DNA of 41,376 nucleotides, from NCBI GenBank assembly GCA_002402045.2, contig NVUX02000081.1, positions 1 to 41,376 of the forward strand, written 5' to 3'. Made by a program: the position numbers and the translations under genes. The stretch's first letter is position 1, and every line of letters begins with the position of its first letter. The notes below the pieces were generated by a model. That model saw only the letters and a program-made list of their open reading frames with translations. It was not told the origin of the DNA and searched no databases. The stretch comes from Paracoccaceae bacterium (GTDB lineage: Bacteria > Pseudomonadota > Alphaproteobacteria > Rhodobacterales > Rhodobacteraceae). Positions 31,916 through 39,952 of this stretch are shown here, piece by piece.

Positions 31916-32610
31916 TAGAGCTGGTTATGCTTGCGCGCCATAAATTCTTTGGCGGTTTCCACGGCCACGGCGGCATCACGGCAATAGGCATCAGAGCCAA
32001 TAGCCTTACCAAATTCCTCATTCAGCGGCGCGCCGCCCACAAGCACAATGTAATCATCCCGGATACCCTGCTCGATCATGGTATCAATCACGATTTTCAT
32101 ATAGGGCATCGTGGTGGTCAGCAGTGCCGACATTCCCAGAATATCCGCATTTTCCCGCTTCAGCGCGTCGATATAATCCTCAACGGGGTTGTTGATTCCA
32201 AGGTCGATCACCTCAAAGCCAGCGCCTTCCATCATCATCGCCACAAGGTTTTTGCCGATATCATGAATATCGCCCTTCACCGTGCCAATAACCATTTTGC
32301 CAAGCTGCGGCGCACCGGATTCAATAAGGAGCGGCTTGAGAATTTTCATGCCCCGTTTCATCGCGCCTGCGGCAAGCAGCACTTCAGGCACAAACAGGAT
32401 ACCATCGCGGAAATCAATTCCGACAATCCGCATGCCCTCAACCAAAGCCTTGGTGAGCACATCATAAGGCACCCAGTCACGCTTGAGCAGGATATTCACT
32501 GCTTCATAGATCTCGTCGGCCATGCCGTCATAGAGGTCATCGTGCATTTGCAGCACAAGTTCCTCGTCGCTTAGTTCATCAAGGATGAGATCGTCTTCTT
32601 CGTCTGACAT
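31915..32610 (-). CDS. Corrinoid (B12-binding) protein of a methyltransferase system
   Basis: 231 residues built as a B12-binding cap (helical, about 20-100; KALVEGMRIVGIDFRDGILF here spans about 54-73) and a Rossmann-type B12 domain (about 104-231). The lower axial ligand motif DxHxxG is DIHDIG (114-119) with His116; SALLTTTM (161-168) and VGGAPLN (191-197) complete the site. This is the arrangement of MetH's cobalamin module and of MtbC/MtmC-type proteins. With the homocysteine methyltransferase upstream it probably forms part of a split methionine synthase, as described in Phaeobacter inhibens, where homocysteine, B12 and pterin modules are separate proteins. The pterin module and RamA-like reactivase are not in the window. 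Confidence 0.92.
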   Translation of the reverse strand: MSDEEDDLILDELSDEELVLQMHDDLYDGMADEIYEAVNILLKRDWVPYDVLTKALVEGMRIVGIDFRDGILFVPEVLLAAGAMKRGMKILKPLLIESGAPQLGKMVIGTVKGDIHDIGKNLVAMMMEGAGFEVIDLGINNPVEDYIDALKRENADILGMSALLTTTMPYMKIVIDTMIEQGIRDDYIVLVGGAPLNEEFGKAIGSDAYCRDAAVAVETAKEFMARKHNQL

Positions 32611-32629
32611 TGGGCTATCCCTCAGTTAT

Positions 32630-32662
32630 GGCGGTTTGCAAAACAATCCGCCTGTTTGTCAA
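32630..32662 (-). promoter_or_regulatory. Candidate control region upstream of the corrinoid protein gene
   Basis: A consensus -35 TTGACA (32662-32657) is followed by a 23-bp imperfect palindrome, GGCGG-a-TTG / CAA-a-CCGCC (32652-32630), where the -10 should be. No good -10 hexamer is seen. It could be an operator or an RNA hairpin in the 113-base gap after the methyltransferase gene. Confidence 0.3.
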
Positions 32663-32723
32663 TTCTTGTAGCAATTTCCGGAAACCATTTAGCGATAACC
32701 GACAAAGCTATGTCTCACAACGA

Positions 32724-33728
32724 CTATTTTCGCCTGCGCCGTATGCGAACGGGCGCGGGCTCATCGCCGGTGCCATCACTTTTGGACGAAAACCCACCAA
32801 GTACGGAGGTGATTTCCTCATCCGTCGGTGCTGCGCCCATCGGTGTTTCTTCCAGTGCTTTGCGCATGGCAACCAAATGCTCGGGCATGGTGCCACAGCA
32901 CCCACCAATAATTTTGGCGCCTGAATTCCGCACCATCACCGCATATTTCCCCATCAATTCAGGCGTGCCGTCATAATGAATGTGCCCATGCACAAATTTG
33001 GGAATGCCAGCATTGCCTTTAGCCACAATCGGAATTTCTGGGTTCGCGGCCTTAAAGCCCCGAATAGTGCGCAGCAAATCAGAGGCCCCTACCCCACAAT
33101 TGGCCCCAAAGCCCAGCGGGCGATTATCCAGCCCCTGCGCCATTTCGACCATGCTGGTGGAGGTCATCCCCATCATGGTGCGGCCTGCGGTATCAAAGCT
33201 CATAGTGCCAACCCATGGTGCATTGATATTGGCAAAAGCTTCCGCCGCCGCCTTATATTCCTCGGGTGCCGAAATGGTTTCCAGCCAGAGCACATCGGCC
33301 CCGCCTTCCATAAGCGCCGCGCCCTGCTCCTCAAACATTTCAACCGCCTCGGCATGGCTAAGTGGCCCCAATGGCTCAAAAATCTCGCCCGTAGGCCCAA
33401 CTGAGCCAGCCACAACCACGGGCCGCCCGGCCTTATCAGCCACTTCACGGCCCAGCGCGGCCGCTACTTTGTTTAGCTCGCGCACACGGTCTTGTGCATT
33501 GTGCAGCTTTAGCCGCGCCGCCGTGCCGCCAAATGAATTGGTCAGGAAAATATCGGAGCCGCTATCCACGGCATCCTGATAGAGCGCTTTAATCTTGGCT
33601 GGTTGGTCCACGTTCCAAAGCTCTGGCGCTTCGCCGGCTTCCAGCCCACGGTTAAACAGGTTTGTGCCCGTGGCACCATCGGCCATCAGCCAGTCTTTTT
33701 CCGCTAAAAGCTTGCTCAGCAAATCCAT
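32724..33728 (-). CDS. bmt: Homocysteine S-methyltransferase domain protein ('betaine-homocysteine methyltransferase'-type)
   Basis: 334 residues forming one zinc-dependent homocysteine-binding barrel. The zinc ligands are Cys211 (GANCGVGASD) and Cys277/Cys278 (GGCCGT, 275-280). DGATGTNLF (17-25) and LTNSFGG (62-68) are the N-terminal barrel motifs. The tail (about 305-334) is basic and disordered. Relatives are named Bmt, but pairing with a corrinoid protein suggests it is the homocysteine module of a split cobalamin-dependent methionine synthase. ATG 33728 is preferred to the in-frame TTG at 33737, which lies inside the sufE stop region. One base separates it from the sufE stop. Confidence 0.88.
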   Translation of the reverse strand: MDLLSKLLAEKDWLMADGATGTNLFNRGLEAGEAPELWNVDQPAKIKALYQDAVDSGSDIFLTNSFGGTAARLKLHNAQDRVRELNKVAAALGREVADKAGRPVVVAGSVGPTGEIFEPLGPLSHAEAVEMFEEQGAALMEGGADVLWLETISAPEEYKAAAEAFANINAPWVGTMSFDTAGRTMMGMTSTSMVEMAQGLDNRPLGFGANCGVGASDLLRTIRGFKAANPEIPIVAKGNAGIPKFVHGHIHYDGTPELMGKYAVMVRNSGAKIIGGCCGTMPEHLVAMRKALEETPMGAAPTDEEITSVLGGFSSKSDGTGDEPAPVRIRRRRK

Positions 33729-33729
33729 T

Positions 33730-34143
33730 TTATCCAACCTGTTTTTCTGAGATCAAACGCAAGCGCTCAATCATGGCCCGAAGCCCGTTGCTCCGCTGTG
33801 CCGAAAGATGCTGGTCCAGCCCAAGCCGCCCCATCTCTTTCAGCGCGTCCACCTTTAACGCATCGCTGTAAGGCAATCCATCATAAAGCGCATGCAAAAC
33901 GGCAATAAGCCCGCGCACGATCATCGCATCACTATCGCCGGTAAACCTGATAACACTCGCCGAGAGGTCTGGCATAATCCAAACCTGCGAGGCACAGCCA
34001 TGCACCTTGGTTTCAGGGATTTTATGCGCCTCGTCCATCTCGGCCATTTTTTTGCCAAGGTCGATCACATAGCGGTAGCGGTCTTCCCACTCGTCGACGA
34101 AATCGAAGTCTTCAACAATCTCTTCAAAACGTTCCGTGGCCAT
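33730..34143 (-). CDS. sufE: SufE family sulfur acceptor protein
   Basis: 137 residues. SufE accepts persulfide sulfur from the cysteine desulfurase SufS and passes it to the SufBCD scaffold for Fe-S cluster assembly in the cytoplasm. The sulfur-carrying Cys50 is in ETKVHGCASQVW (44-55). FDFVDEWEDRYRYVIDLG (13-30) and the final GLRAMIERL are typical. ATG 34143 follows an AAGGAG site at good spacing; an in-frame extension of 29 residues is not supported. It is the first gene of a minus-strand run with the methionine-synthase components, an unusual place as suf genes normally cluster together. Confidence 0.93.
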   Translation of the reverse strand: MATERFEEIVEDFDFVDEWEDRYRYVIDLGKKMAEMDEAHKIPETKVHGCASQVWIMPDLSASVIRFTGDSDAMIVRGLIAVLHALYDGLPYSDALKVDALKEMGRLGLDQHLSAQRSNGLRAMIERLRLISEKQVG

Positions 34144-34407
34144 AGTATCAGACTCCTTTTGTCGAGTATTTAGGCCCTCGCGCGCCCATCGTCTACCCCC
34201 ATGTGGCGCTTTGCCCATGCAGTGCGGCATAGTACGCCTATTTGAGAGCAGGCGTTTACATGGAAATTCAGCAAAGGACCGCTATGCAGACAAAGCCGAC
34301 ATCATTTGTTGTCAAATTTGGCTCAGTTGCTAATATGAGCCGCTGGTGGATCGCTTGATTTCCATTTTCAGGCACGAAAGTTCTGCTCAAAGAATGGAAA
34401 TTGAGAA

Positions 34408-34764
34408 ATGATACAAATTGTTCCGGTCCTATCGGGTTCCTTACTATTTTCTGTGATGATTTCTATGAGCGCATATCAGCAAGTTAAGTCTAAATGGTGG
34501 AAGGGCCCATCTCTGGCAATTCTTCTTTTTTGTGTTGGTTTACTCGTCATGCTTGTAACGGTTTACCAAGATAGCGCTAGCCCGAACCATCTTGTCCTAA
34601 CTTTATACAGGACTGCATTTATTGGTTCCTTCACAGTTTTCATTGGGTCACTTCTGGCACTATGTCTTCGTTCCTACTTAAGCCGCCGAACAATCTCCGC
34701 TGGGGCCGCGATAGGCGTTTTTACTCTCTCCTGCGTCTTGCTCTCGAAGGTTGACTTCGCATGA
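34408..34764 (+). CDS. Small multi-span membrane protein, orphan
   Basis: 118 residues with three to four hydrophobic segments (about 5-22, 34-54, 65-88 and 96-112). No known family is recognised and there are no charged catalytic motifs. Its base composition is clearly lower in GC than the neighbours, and the leader is AT-rich, which suggests acquisition. A weak TTGAGAA ribosome site precedes the ATG. It stands alone between sufE and cobK, with neighbours on the opposite strand. It may be a real gene, but evidence is limited to frame length and membrane character. Confidence 0.5.
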   Translation: MIQIVPVLSGSLLFSVMISMSAYQQVKSKWWKGPSLAILLFCVGLLVMLVTVYQDSASPNHLVLTLYRTAFIGSFTVFIGSLLALCLRSYLSRRTISAGAAIGVFTLSCVLLSKVDFA

Positions 34765-34851
34765 ATTACTCAGAACGAATGGACTCAAACCGGCTATCCA
34801 GCGGTTTGTGTCGATGTCTGGTTTTGCGTAGTTATCCAAAAATAGGACAAA

Positions 34852-35481
34852 CTATGCTGCATGCCGCAATGCCCATGCTAAAGCGGCCTCCACGGTTTCG
34901 ACCATCTCCATAGGCGGCAGCTTTGGCCGCTCGATCAGGATTACCGGAATGCCAAGCTCTCGCGCCGCGCCCAGCTTGGGCCAGCCCCCACGCCCACCGG
35001 CATTATGCACAACCAGTGTATCAATGCCTTGGGCCTCAAGCTCTGCCACTTCGCCCGCCACATCAAACGGCCCGCGCATAGAGCGCACGCGCCCACGGGG
35101 CGGCAGTGGCGGGTGCGGAGCATTGCGGCTGCGAATGCAGAGCTCTATATTTGAAAGCCGGTAGAAGGGCGCCAACCGCCCGTTGCCAACCGCCAGAGAG
35201 GCACATTTAGCACCGCTTGCCGCTAAAATTTCCGCAGCGTCTTCGGCGTTTGCCGCCATGGTCCAGCTATCGCCGACCTCAGGCTGCCAGCCTGCACGCG
35301 CTAGCCCAATATGTGGCTTTCCGGCCAGCGAAAGCGCGGCACATTCCCACAGGTCAGTATCAAACGGATGCGGGGCCACCACGGCGATCTCCCCCGAAGG
35401 GTCCACCTCTATGCCCGCCGCACCCAGCGCGCGCTCCAACAGATCAGCCTCCCGAGAACCGCCGATCAGCGCCAGTTTCAT
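34852..35481 (-). CDS. cobK: Precorrin-6A reductase, short form
   Basis: 209 residues. The C-terminal half has the CobK/CbiJ pattern: RSMRGPFDVAGEVAELE (about 132-148, the substrate/NADPH region) and LVVHNAGGRGGWPKLGAARE, here spanning about 155-174, followed by LGIPVILIERP. The N-terminus begins with the expected LIGGSREADLLERAL, but the segment that normally follows is shortened by about 40 residues; family members are typically 240-260. The enzyme reduces precorrin-6A to dihydro-precorrin-6A in aerobic cobalamin synthesis. It overlaps the rnd stop by four bases and has no other cob gene beside it. Identification is good; activity of the short form is open. Confidence 0.75.
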   Translation of the reverse strand: MKLALIGGSREADLLERALGAAGIEVDPSGEIAVVAPHPFDTDLWECAALSLAGKPHIGLARAGWQPEVGDSWTMAANAEDAAEILAASGAKCASLAVGNGRLAPFYRLSNIELCIRSRNAPHPPLPPRGRVRSMRGPFDVAGEVAELEAQGIDTLVVHNAGGRGGWPKLGAARELGIPVILIERPKLPPMEMVETVEAALAWALRHAA

Positions 35482-36635
35482 AGCTCTACGATCGTTACGC
35501 CCTTAGGCCCTGCCGAAAGCGCGATTTCGCCGCGTTTAAGCCGCAAAGCATCTTCGCCAAACACTTCGCGCCGCCAGCCGGTAAGCGCGTGCACATCGGG
35601 CGTATCTTCACTGGCAATCCGGTCTAGGTCTGCCGCAGTAGCAATCAGCTTGCTCGCCACGCCCTCCGCACCAGATTTGGCCTTAAGCAACACCCGAAGC
35701 AAATCGCCCAGCGCCTCGTTGCCTTGTGGTTTTTCACGTGGCTTAGGCGTCTTGGGCAGGTCTTTCTCCGGCACATCCATTCCGGCCTTCACAGCCTTCA
35801 AAATTCCCTCGGCTATCGGGCCTTTACGGCCTTCACGCAGCAGCCTTGAGCGCCCTAGGTCTTGCAAATCTTGCGGCTTGTTCGCCGCCAGCTCCAGCAG
35901 CGCATCATCTTTATAAACCCGAGGGCGCGGTATGTTTCTATCCTGCGCATATTGCTCCCGAAACTCAGCCAATGCATGGGCCACAGCCAAAAAGCGCGGC
36001 GAATTCGTGCGGGTTTTTAGCCGCTTACCAGCATCTTCAGGCCGAATGATATAGGTTTCAGGGTTCAGCAGCACCGCCAGCTCTTCCTCAACCCAGCCCT
36101 CACGGTTTTTCGCCTTCAGCTCCTTGGCCAAAAACTCATACACCACCCGCAGGTGGGTTACGTCACCAATGGCATAAGTCTTTTGCTTTTCCGTCAGCGG
36201 GCGGCGAGACCAATCGGTAAACCGGCTAGATTTATCCACCTGTTGCCGCGCAATTTTACGCACCAGCGTTTCATAGCCCACCTGCTCACCAAAGCCACAG
36301 ACCATGGCAGCCACTTGGGTATCAAAGAAAGGTTTCGGGATAACGCCGGCCTCCACCGCAAAAATCTCAAGATCTTGCCGCGCAGCATGGAACACCTTTA
36401 CGACGCTCTCGTCTTTGAACAATTCATAGAGCGGTTCAAGGTCTATACCATCTGCGAGGGGGTCAATGAGCGCGCCGCCACTATCGCCCTCTCCAGGCAT
36501 GGCAACCTGCACCAAGCACAGCTTGGAATAATAGGTCCGCTCTCGGAGGAATTCGGTATCTACGGTTACGTAGGGATGGGTGGCGCACTCAGTGCAAAAT
36601 TCTGCCAGCGCCTCGGTGGTTGTTATTGTTTTCAT
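35478..36635 (-). CDS. rnd: Ribonuclease D
   Basis: 385 residues. A 3'-5' exoribonuclease that trims tRNA and other stable RNA 3' ends. The DEDD catalytic motifs are present: VTVDTEFLRE (23-32, Asp26 and Glu28), the second in VFHAARQDLEIF, and the third (YAIGDVTHLR) with the Tyr/Asp pair. A first HRDC domain follows (about 205-285) and a weaker second one at the C-terminus. ATG 36635 gives the normal N-terminus; a longer frame would overlap the divergent aminotransferase start. Coupled to the downstream cobK. Confidence 0.95.
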   Translation of the reverse strand: MKTITTTEALAEFCTECATHPYVTVDTEFLRERTYYSKLCLVQVAMPGEGDSGGALIDPLADGIDLEPLYELFKDESVVKVFHAARQDLEIFAVEAGVIPKPFFDTQVAAMVCGFGEQVGYETLVRKIARQQVDKSSRFTDWSRRPLTEKQKTYAIGDVTHLRVVYEFLAKELKAKNREGWVEEELAVLLNPETYIIRPEDAGKRLKTRTNSPRFLAVAHALAEFREQYAQDRNIPRPRVYKDDALLELAANKPQDLQDLGRSRLLREGRKGPIAEGILKAVKAGMDVPEKDLPKTPKPREKPQGNEALGDLLRVLLKAKSGAEGVASKLIATAADLDRIASEDTPDVHALTGWRREVFGEDALRLKRGEIALSAGPKGVTIVEL

Positions 36636-36687
36636 AACCCTGCTATATCTCTGAATACCGCTTAATGCCACCATTTTTGAGGCCCCC

Positions 36688-37881
36688 ATGCGCGCCAAGC
36701 TCGATTTTGATCTCGCCACCCCCGAAGCCCCCCCTCAGGCGTCGGTTGATGCTGCCGTAAAGCTGCTAAAATCCGGCTTTCTATTTCGCTATGCTGAGAT
36801 GGGATCAGAGGGCAATGAGGCCGCGCTATTAGAGCAGGAATTTGCAGCCCTTCTGGGCCGTAAATACTGTGTTGCGGTTAATTCCGGTGGCTCGGCAATG
36901 TTTCTCGCGCTTAAAGCTGCGGGCGTGCAGCCCGGTGATAAAGTCCTGCTAAACGCCTTTACGCTTGCGCCCGTGCCGGGGGCGATTGAGCACCTGCATG
37001 CCGAGACGGTGCTTGTCGAAATCAACGCGCGCCTCGTGATAGACCCGTCAGATTTGCGCGCCAAGGCCGAGGCCTCGGGCGCAAAATACCTGCTTATGTC
37101 TCACATGCGCGGCCATGTGGCCGATATGGAGGCCGTGCAGGAAATTTGCGATGAGCTCGGGATAAAGATGATAGAGGATTGCGCCCATACAATGGGGGCC
37201 ACGTGGAACGGGGTGCAAACCGGCAAGTTTGGCCTTGCTGGCGCGTTTTCCAGCCAATCCTACAAACAGTTTAACACCGGCGAAGGCGGCCTTATCGTAA
37301 CCGATGATGCAGACCTCGCCGCCCGTGCCATCCTGATGTCTGGCAGCTATATGCTTTATCCCCAGCACAGTGCAGCGCCTTCTGAGGCGGTGTTTGCCCG
37401 CTGGAAAGGCAGCATGGCCAACCATTCAATGCGTATGTCAGCCCTCGTGGCCGCTATCCTGCGGCCCCAGCTGCCGCTGCTCCCCGCCCGCAATGCCCGC
37501 TGGCGTGAGGTGCATGACCGCATAGCTAAGCGCCTGCGCACCCACCAGCTTATCCGCCTACCCCAGCGCCCGAATGAGGAAGACTACACGCCAACCTCAC
37601 TGCAATTTTTCATGGAAGGCTTAAGCCAGCCGCAGATTGAGGCGGTGATTGCCGATAGCACCGCCCACGGTGTGCCGATCAAGTTTTTTGGGGGCGACAC
37701 GCCCGAAGGCTTCACCTCACGCGCGCCGCATTGGGAATATGTAAAGCCCCAGCCCCTGCCCCGCTCCGAGGCCATTCTGAGCCAGCTCTGCGATATTCGC
37801 CTACCTTTGGGCCTTTCAGATTCTCAAGCTGACACCCTTGCCAATGTGCTGCTGGAAAGCCTAAACGAGGCCTTGCCATGA
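36688..37881 (+). CDS. DegT/DnrJ/EryC1/StrS-type PLP aminotransferase, copy 1
   Basis: 397 residues of the sugar-aminotransferase fold class. PLP is held by Lys193 in SSQSYKQFNTGEGG (188-201) and by Asp164 in MIEDCAHTMGA; VNSGGSAM (64-71) binds the phosphate. Instead of the usual sugar-enzyme segment (VHLYG...DM) it has SHMRGHVADME (138-148), shared with the second DegT gene at 39953-41143, as is the LFRY near the N-terminus. No nucleotide-sugar or LPS gene is nearby, so the substrate may not be a sugar. The stop overlaps a LysR gene (ATGA). Divergent from rnd. Confidence 0.9.
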   Translation: MRAKLDFDLATPEAPPQASVDAAVKLLKSGFLFRYAEMGSEGNEAALLEQEFAALLGRKYCVAVNSGGSAMFLALKAAGVQPGDKVLLNAFTLAPVPGAIEHLHAETVLVEINARLVIDPSDLRAKAEASGAKYLLMSHMRGHVADMEAVQEICDELGIKMIEDCAHTMGATWNGVQTGKFGLAGAFSSQSYKQFNTGEGGLIVTDDADLAARAILMSGSYMLYPQHSAAPSEAVFARWKGSMANHSMRMSALVAAILRPQLPLLPARNARWREVHDRIAKRLRTHQLIRLPQRPNEEDYTPTSLQFFMEGLSQPQIEAVIADSTAHGVPIKFFGGDTPEGFTSRAPHWEYVKPQPLPRSEAILSQLCDIRLPLGLSDSQADTLANVLLESLNEALP

Positions 37882-38837
37882 GCCGCCTGACCCTGCGCAA
37901 TATCGAGATATTCATTGCCGCGATTGAGGAAGGTTCGGTGGCCGCGGCCGCGCGTAGGCTGGAAACAAGCCCCTCCTCTATCTCCCAGCACCTCAGCAAC
38001 CTTGAGGAAGATCTCGGCACCACAATCATTGATCGTTCAGCCCGCCCACTCGCCCTCACCCCTGCTGGCGTGCTTTTCCGCCGCCGCGCCGCCAATATAC
38101 TGAATGAAGCCACCCTCGCCCGTGCCGAGCTGGCAACAGCGGATTACACCACCCTCACCCACCTTTCGCTCGCCGTCATTGACGATTTCGAGCCAGACGT
38201 AACCCCTGCCCTAATGGCCAGCCTTGCCGCCGAAATGCCCGATTGCCACATTGTGCTGCAAACAGGCGCTAGCCACGCCAACCTTGCAGCGCTCGAAAGC
38301 CGCTCGGTTGATATGTGCATTGCAGCGGAGCCAGATACCCCCGAAAGCTGGATGGAAATTTATCCGCTGCTGAATGAGCCTTTTGTACTACTCGCCCCCA
38401 AAGGCATAGTGGACCAAAGCAAGCCAGCCCTGCCACAGCTCCTCTCAAAGCCATTTATCCGCTTTCCGCGCACCCAAGTTGTTGGCCGCATGATAGAAGC
38501 GCGCCTCACGATTGAGCGCCTGTCGCTGCCGCAAAAGTTCGAGATTGATAGCTATCAGTCCATCATGGCTATGGTAGCCCAAGGCACCGGCTGGGCCATT
38601 GCGCCGCCAATGTGCTATCTGCGCGCCCAGCGTTTTCAGCCACAGGTAGACATCCTCCCCCTACCGTTCAAAGGCCTTGCCCGCCGCATCTCTCTTTTCG
38701 CGCGTAAAGACACATTGGACAGCATGCCCAAAGGCATTGCCACACGCCTGACCACGCTGATTGAAAAAGATTTAATCAACCCCACGATCTCAAGCCACCC
38801 GTGGCTCAAGGATGGCTTCAGGCGGATAAGTGAGTAA
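37878..38837 (+). CDS. LysR-family transcriptional regulator
   Basis: 319 residues. The N-terminal winged HTH (about 1-62) has the LTTR pattern LRNIEIFIAAIEEGSVAAAA (5-24), RRLETSPSSISQHLSNLE (25-42) and LFRRRAANIL near 57-66. The effector-binding periplasmic-protein-like domain covers about 88-300. It is translationally coupled to the preceding aminotransferase gene, so it probably regulates that gene and possibly the flanking ones. Co-directional coupling differs from the usual divergent LysR layout. Ligand unknown. Confidence 0.92.
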   Translation: MSRLTLRNIEIFIAAIEEGSVAAAARRLETSPSSISQHLSNLEEDLGTTIIDRSARPLALTPAGVLFRRRAANILNEATLARAELATADYTTLTHLSLAVIDDFEPDVTPALMASLAAEMPDCHIVLQTGASHANLAALESRSVDMCIAAEPDTPESWMEIYPLLNEPFVLLAPKGIVDQSKPALPQLLSKPFIRFPRTQVVGRMIEARLTIERLSLPQKFEIDSYQSIMAMVAQGTGWAIAPPMCYLRAQRFQPQVDILPLPFKGLARRISLFARKDTLDSMPKGIATRLTTLIEKDLINPTISSHPWLKDGFRRISE

Positions 38838-38905
38838 GCACCCTAGACACAACGCGTTGATATTCCTAAGCTTCTAATCGTAACTATGACAAGGATGCTA
38901 AACGT

Positions 38906-39835
38906 ATGAACCGCTCGCTTTTTACCGCCACCATTGCCGCTTTTACATCGCTGCCGCTTCTCGCCCATGCCGAGATATATTCTTGCAGCTATAACCCCCA
39001 GTTTAACCCGCCAATAATCATTGACTACGATACCACCACGCAGCGCTTTGCGCTTGTTGATTTTGTGGGGAGCAGCACCCTTTCCCCCGAGACTGTTGTG
39101 AGCGAGTTTAGCGCGGTGGGCGGGCAGCTTCATTTTAACTTTGACGAATATTATGACGGATATGTGGAGAGCAGGCTTGAGTTCAGCTTTGATTTTGACA
39201 AACAGGAATTTTGGCAAACCACCTATCTTTTTAACGCAGACGGTACGGTTCAGGGGCAGATGTCTATCTCTGAGCAAGGCACATGTGTAGCCGGTGGCGG
39301 CCAAGCCCCTGCCAGCCCACCAGCGGTTCGAGCAGCTTCATCCATAACCGCAGATATTTGCGCTTATGACGGCATGCAAACGTCGGCATTTATGTCGCGC
39401 ACCAAATGCGTTTCCAGTGTTTTGAGCCAAGTCGGCGAATACACATTTCGCCCAGAGTCGCTGTTCTACTCTGAAAATATATTTGCCCATGCATGGTGCG
39501 AAGGGGCAGCTGGAAATGGCGTGGGCGAGAAAATATCGCTTAATTACGAAGATGATAACCCGTCTTCTTTTGGCTCGCTCATGATTGCAAACGGATTTAC
39601 CGCCGACAGCCGCTCGTTTTCATCATTTTCAAGGGTAAAAAGAATACGTGTTGAGGTGGATAGCGGCCAAAGCTGGGAATTTGACCTTGCCGATACGCCA
39701 GAACCACAAGAGCTGGCTTTTCGAGGGCATATCATCTCAAATAATATCTACATCACTATTTTGGACGTATACCCGGGCGCGCTTTATGACGATGCCTGTA
39801 TCAGTGATATTGACGTGATGTTTGAGGGGTTTTAA
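38906..39835 (+). CDS. Secreted protein with C-terminal NADase-type glycan-binding-like domain
   Basis: 309 residues. A Sec signal peptide ends at AHA (residue 22). The first part (23-130) is a beta-rich domain of unknown type with Cys27 and Cys127. The C-terminal part (about 150-309) fits the discoidin-like 'NADase-type glycan-binding' domain: LFYSENIFAHAWCEGAAGNG (about 186-205) where relatives have a LxDGxxxTAWxEGxxGxGxGE pattern, then MIANGF (about 224-229) and ILDVYPGALYDDACISDIDV, the last block being especially close to the family's ILDVYPGxKYDDTxISEI. Location is periplasmic or extracellular. No enzyme domain is seen. It lies between LysR and a convergent DegT gene. Confidence 0.75.
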   Translation: MNRSLFTATIAAFTSLPLLAHAEIYSCSYNPQFNPPIIIDYDTTTQRFALVDFVGSSTLSPETVVSEFSAVGGQLHFNFDEYYDGYVESRLEFSFDFDKQEFWQTTYLFNADGTVQGQMSISEQGTCVAGGGQAPASPPAVRAASSITADICAYDGMQTSAFMSRTKCVSSVLSQVGEYTFRPESLFYSENIFAHAWCEGAAGNGVGEKISLNYEDDNPSSFGSLMIANGFTADSRSFSSFSRVKRIRVEVDSGQSWEFDLADTPEPQELAFRGHIISNNIYITILDVYPGALYDDACISDIDVMFEGF

Positions 39836-39853
39836 GCGCCTGGATCGCTAGAC

Positions 39854-39934
39854 TGCTTTTCCCTCTGCGGGGCTAAAGCCCCACTCGGGAAAAGCACGGG
39901 TTGCCGCCGGCCGTAGCCTCGCTACGCTCGGCGG
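39854..39934 (-). repeat. Structured intergenic element, copy 2 (inverted relative to copy 1)
   Basis: The hairpin module (39854-39896) has outer arms TGCTTTTCCC / GGGAAAAGCA and inner arms GGGGCT / AGCCCC around AA. It is followed by the GCCGAGCGTAGCGAGGC module (minus strand, about 39934-39910). Compared with copy 1 (133-234), an outer-arm C-G pair is T-A here and an inner-arm G-C pair is C-G: paired changes that keep both stems. It fills the gap between two convergent gene ends and may serve as a transcript end. Confidence 0.6.
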
Positions 39935-39952
39935 TCTGTTTAGCGGGCGTTG

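Noticed and set aside
34231-34407. Possible gene remnant before the small membrane protein
   Set aside because: Some codon-like stretches occur but frames are short and no homology is recognised; nothing can be supported.
38850-38859. CAACGCGTTG palindrome after the LysR gene as an operator
   Set aside because: Ten-base GC palindromes arise often at this composition, and it overlaps no clear promoter element.
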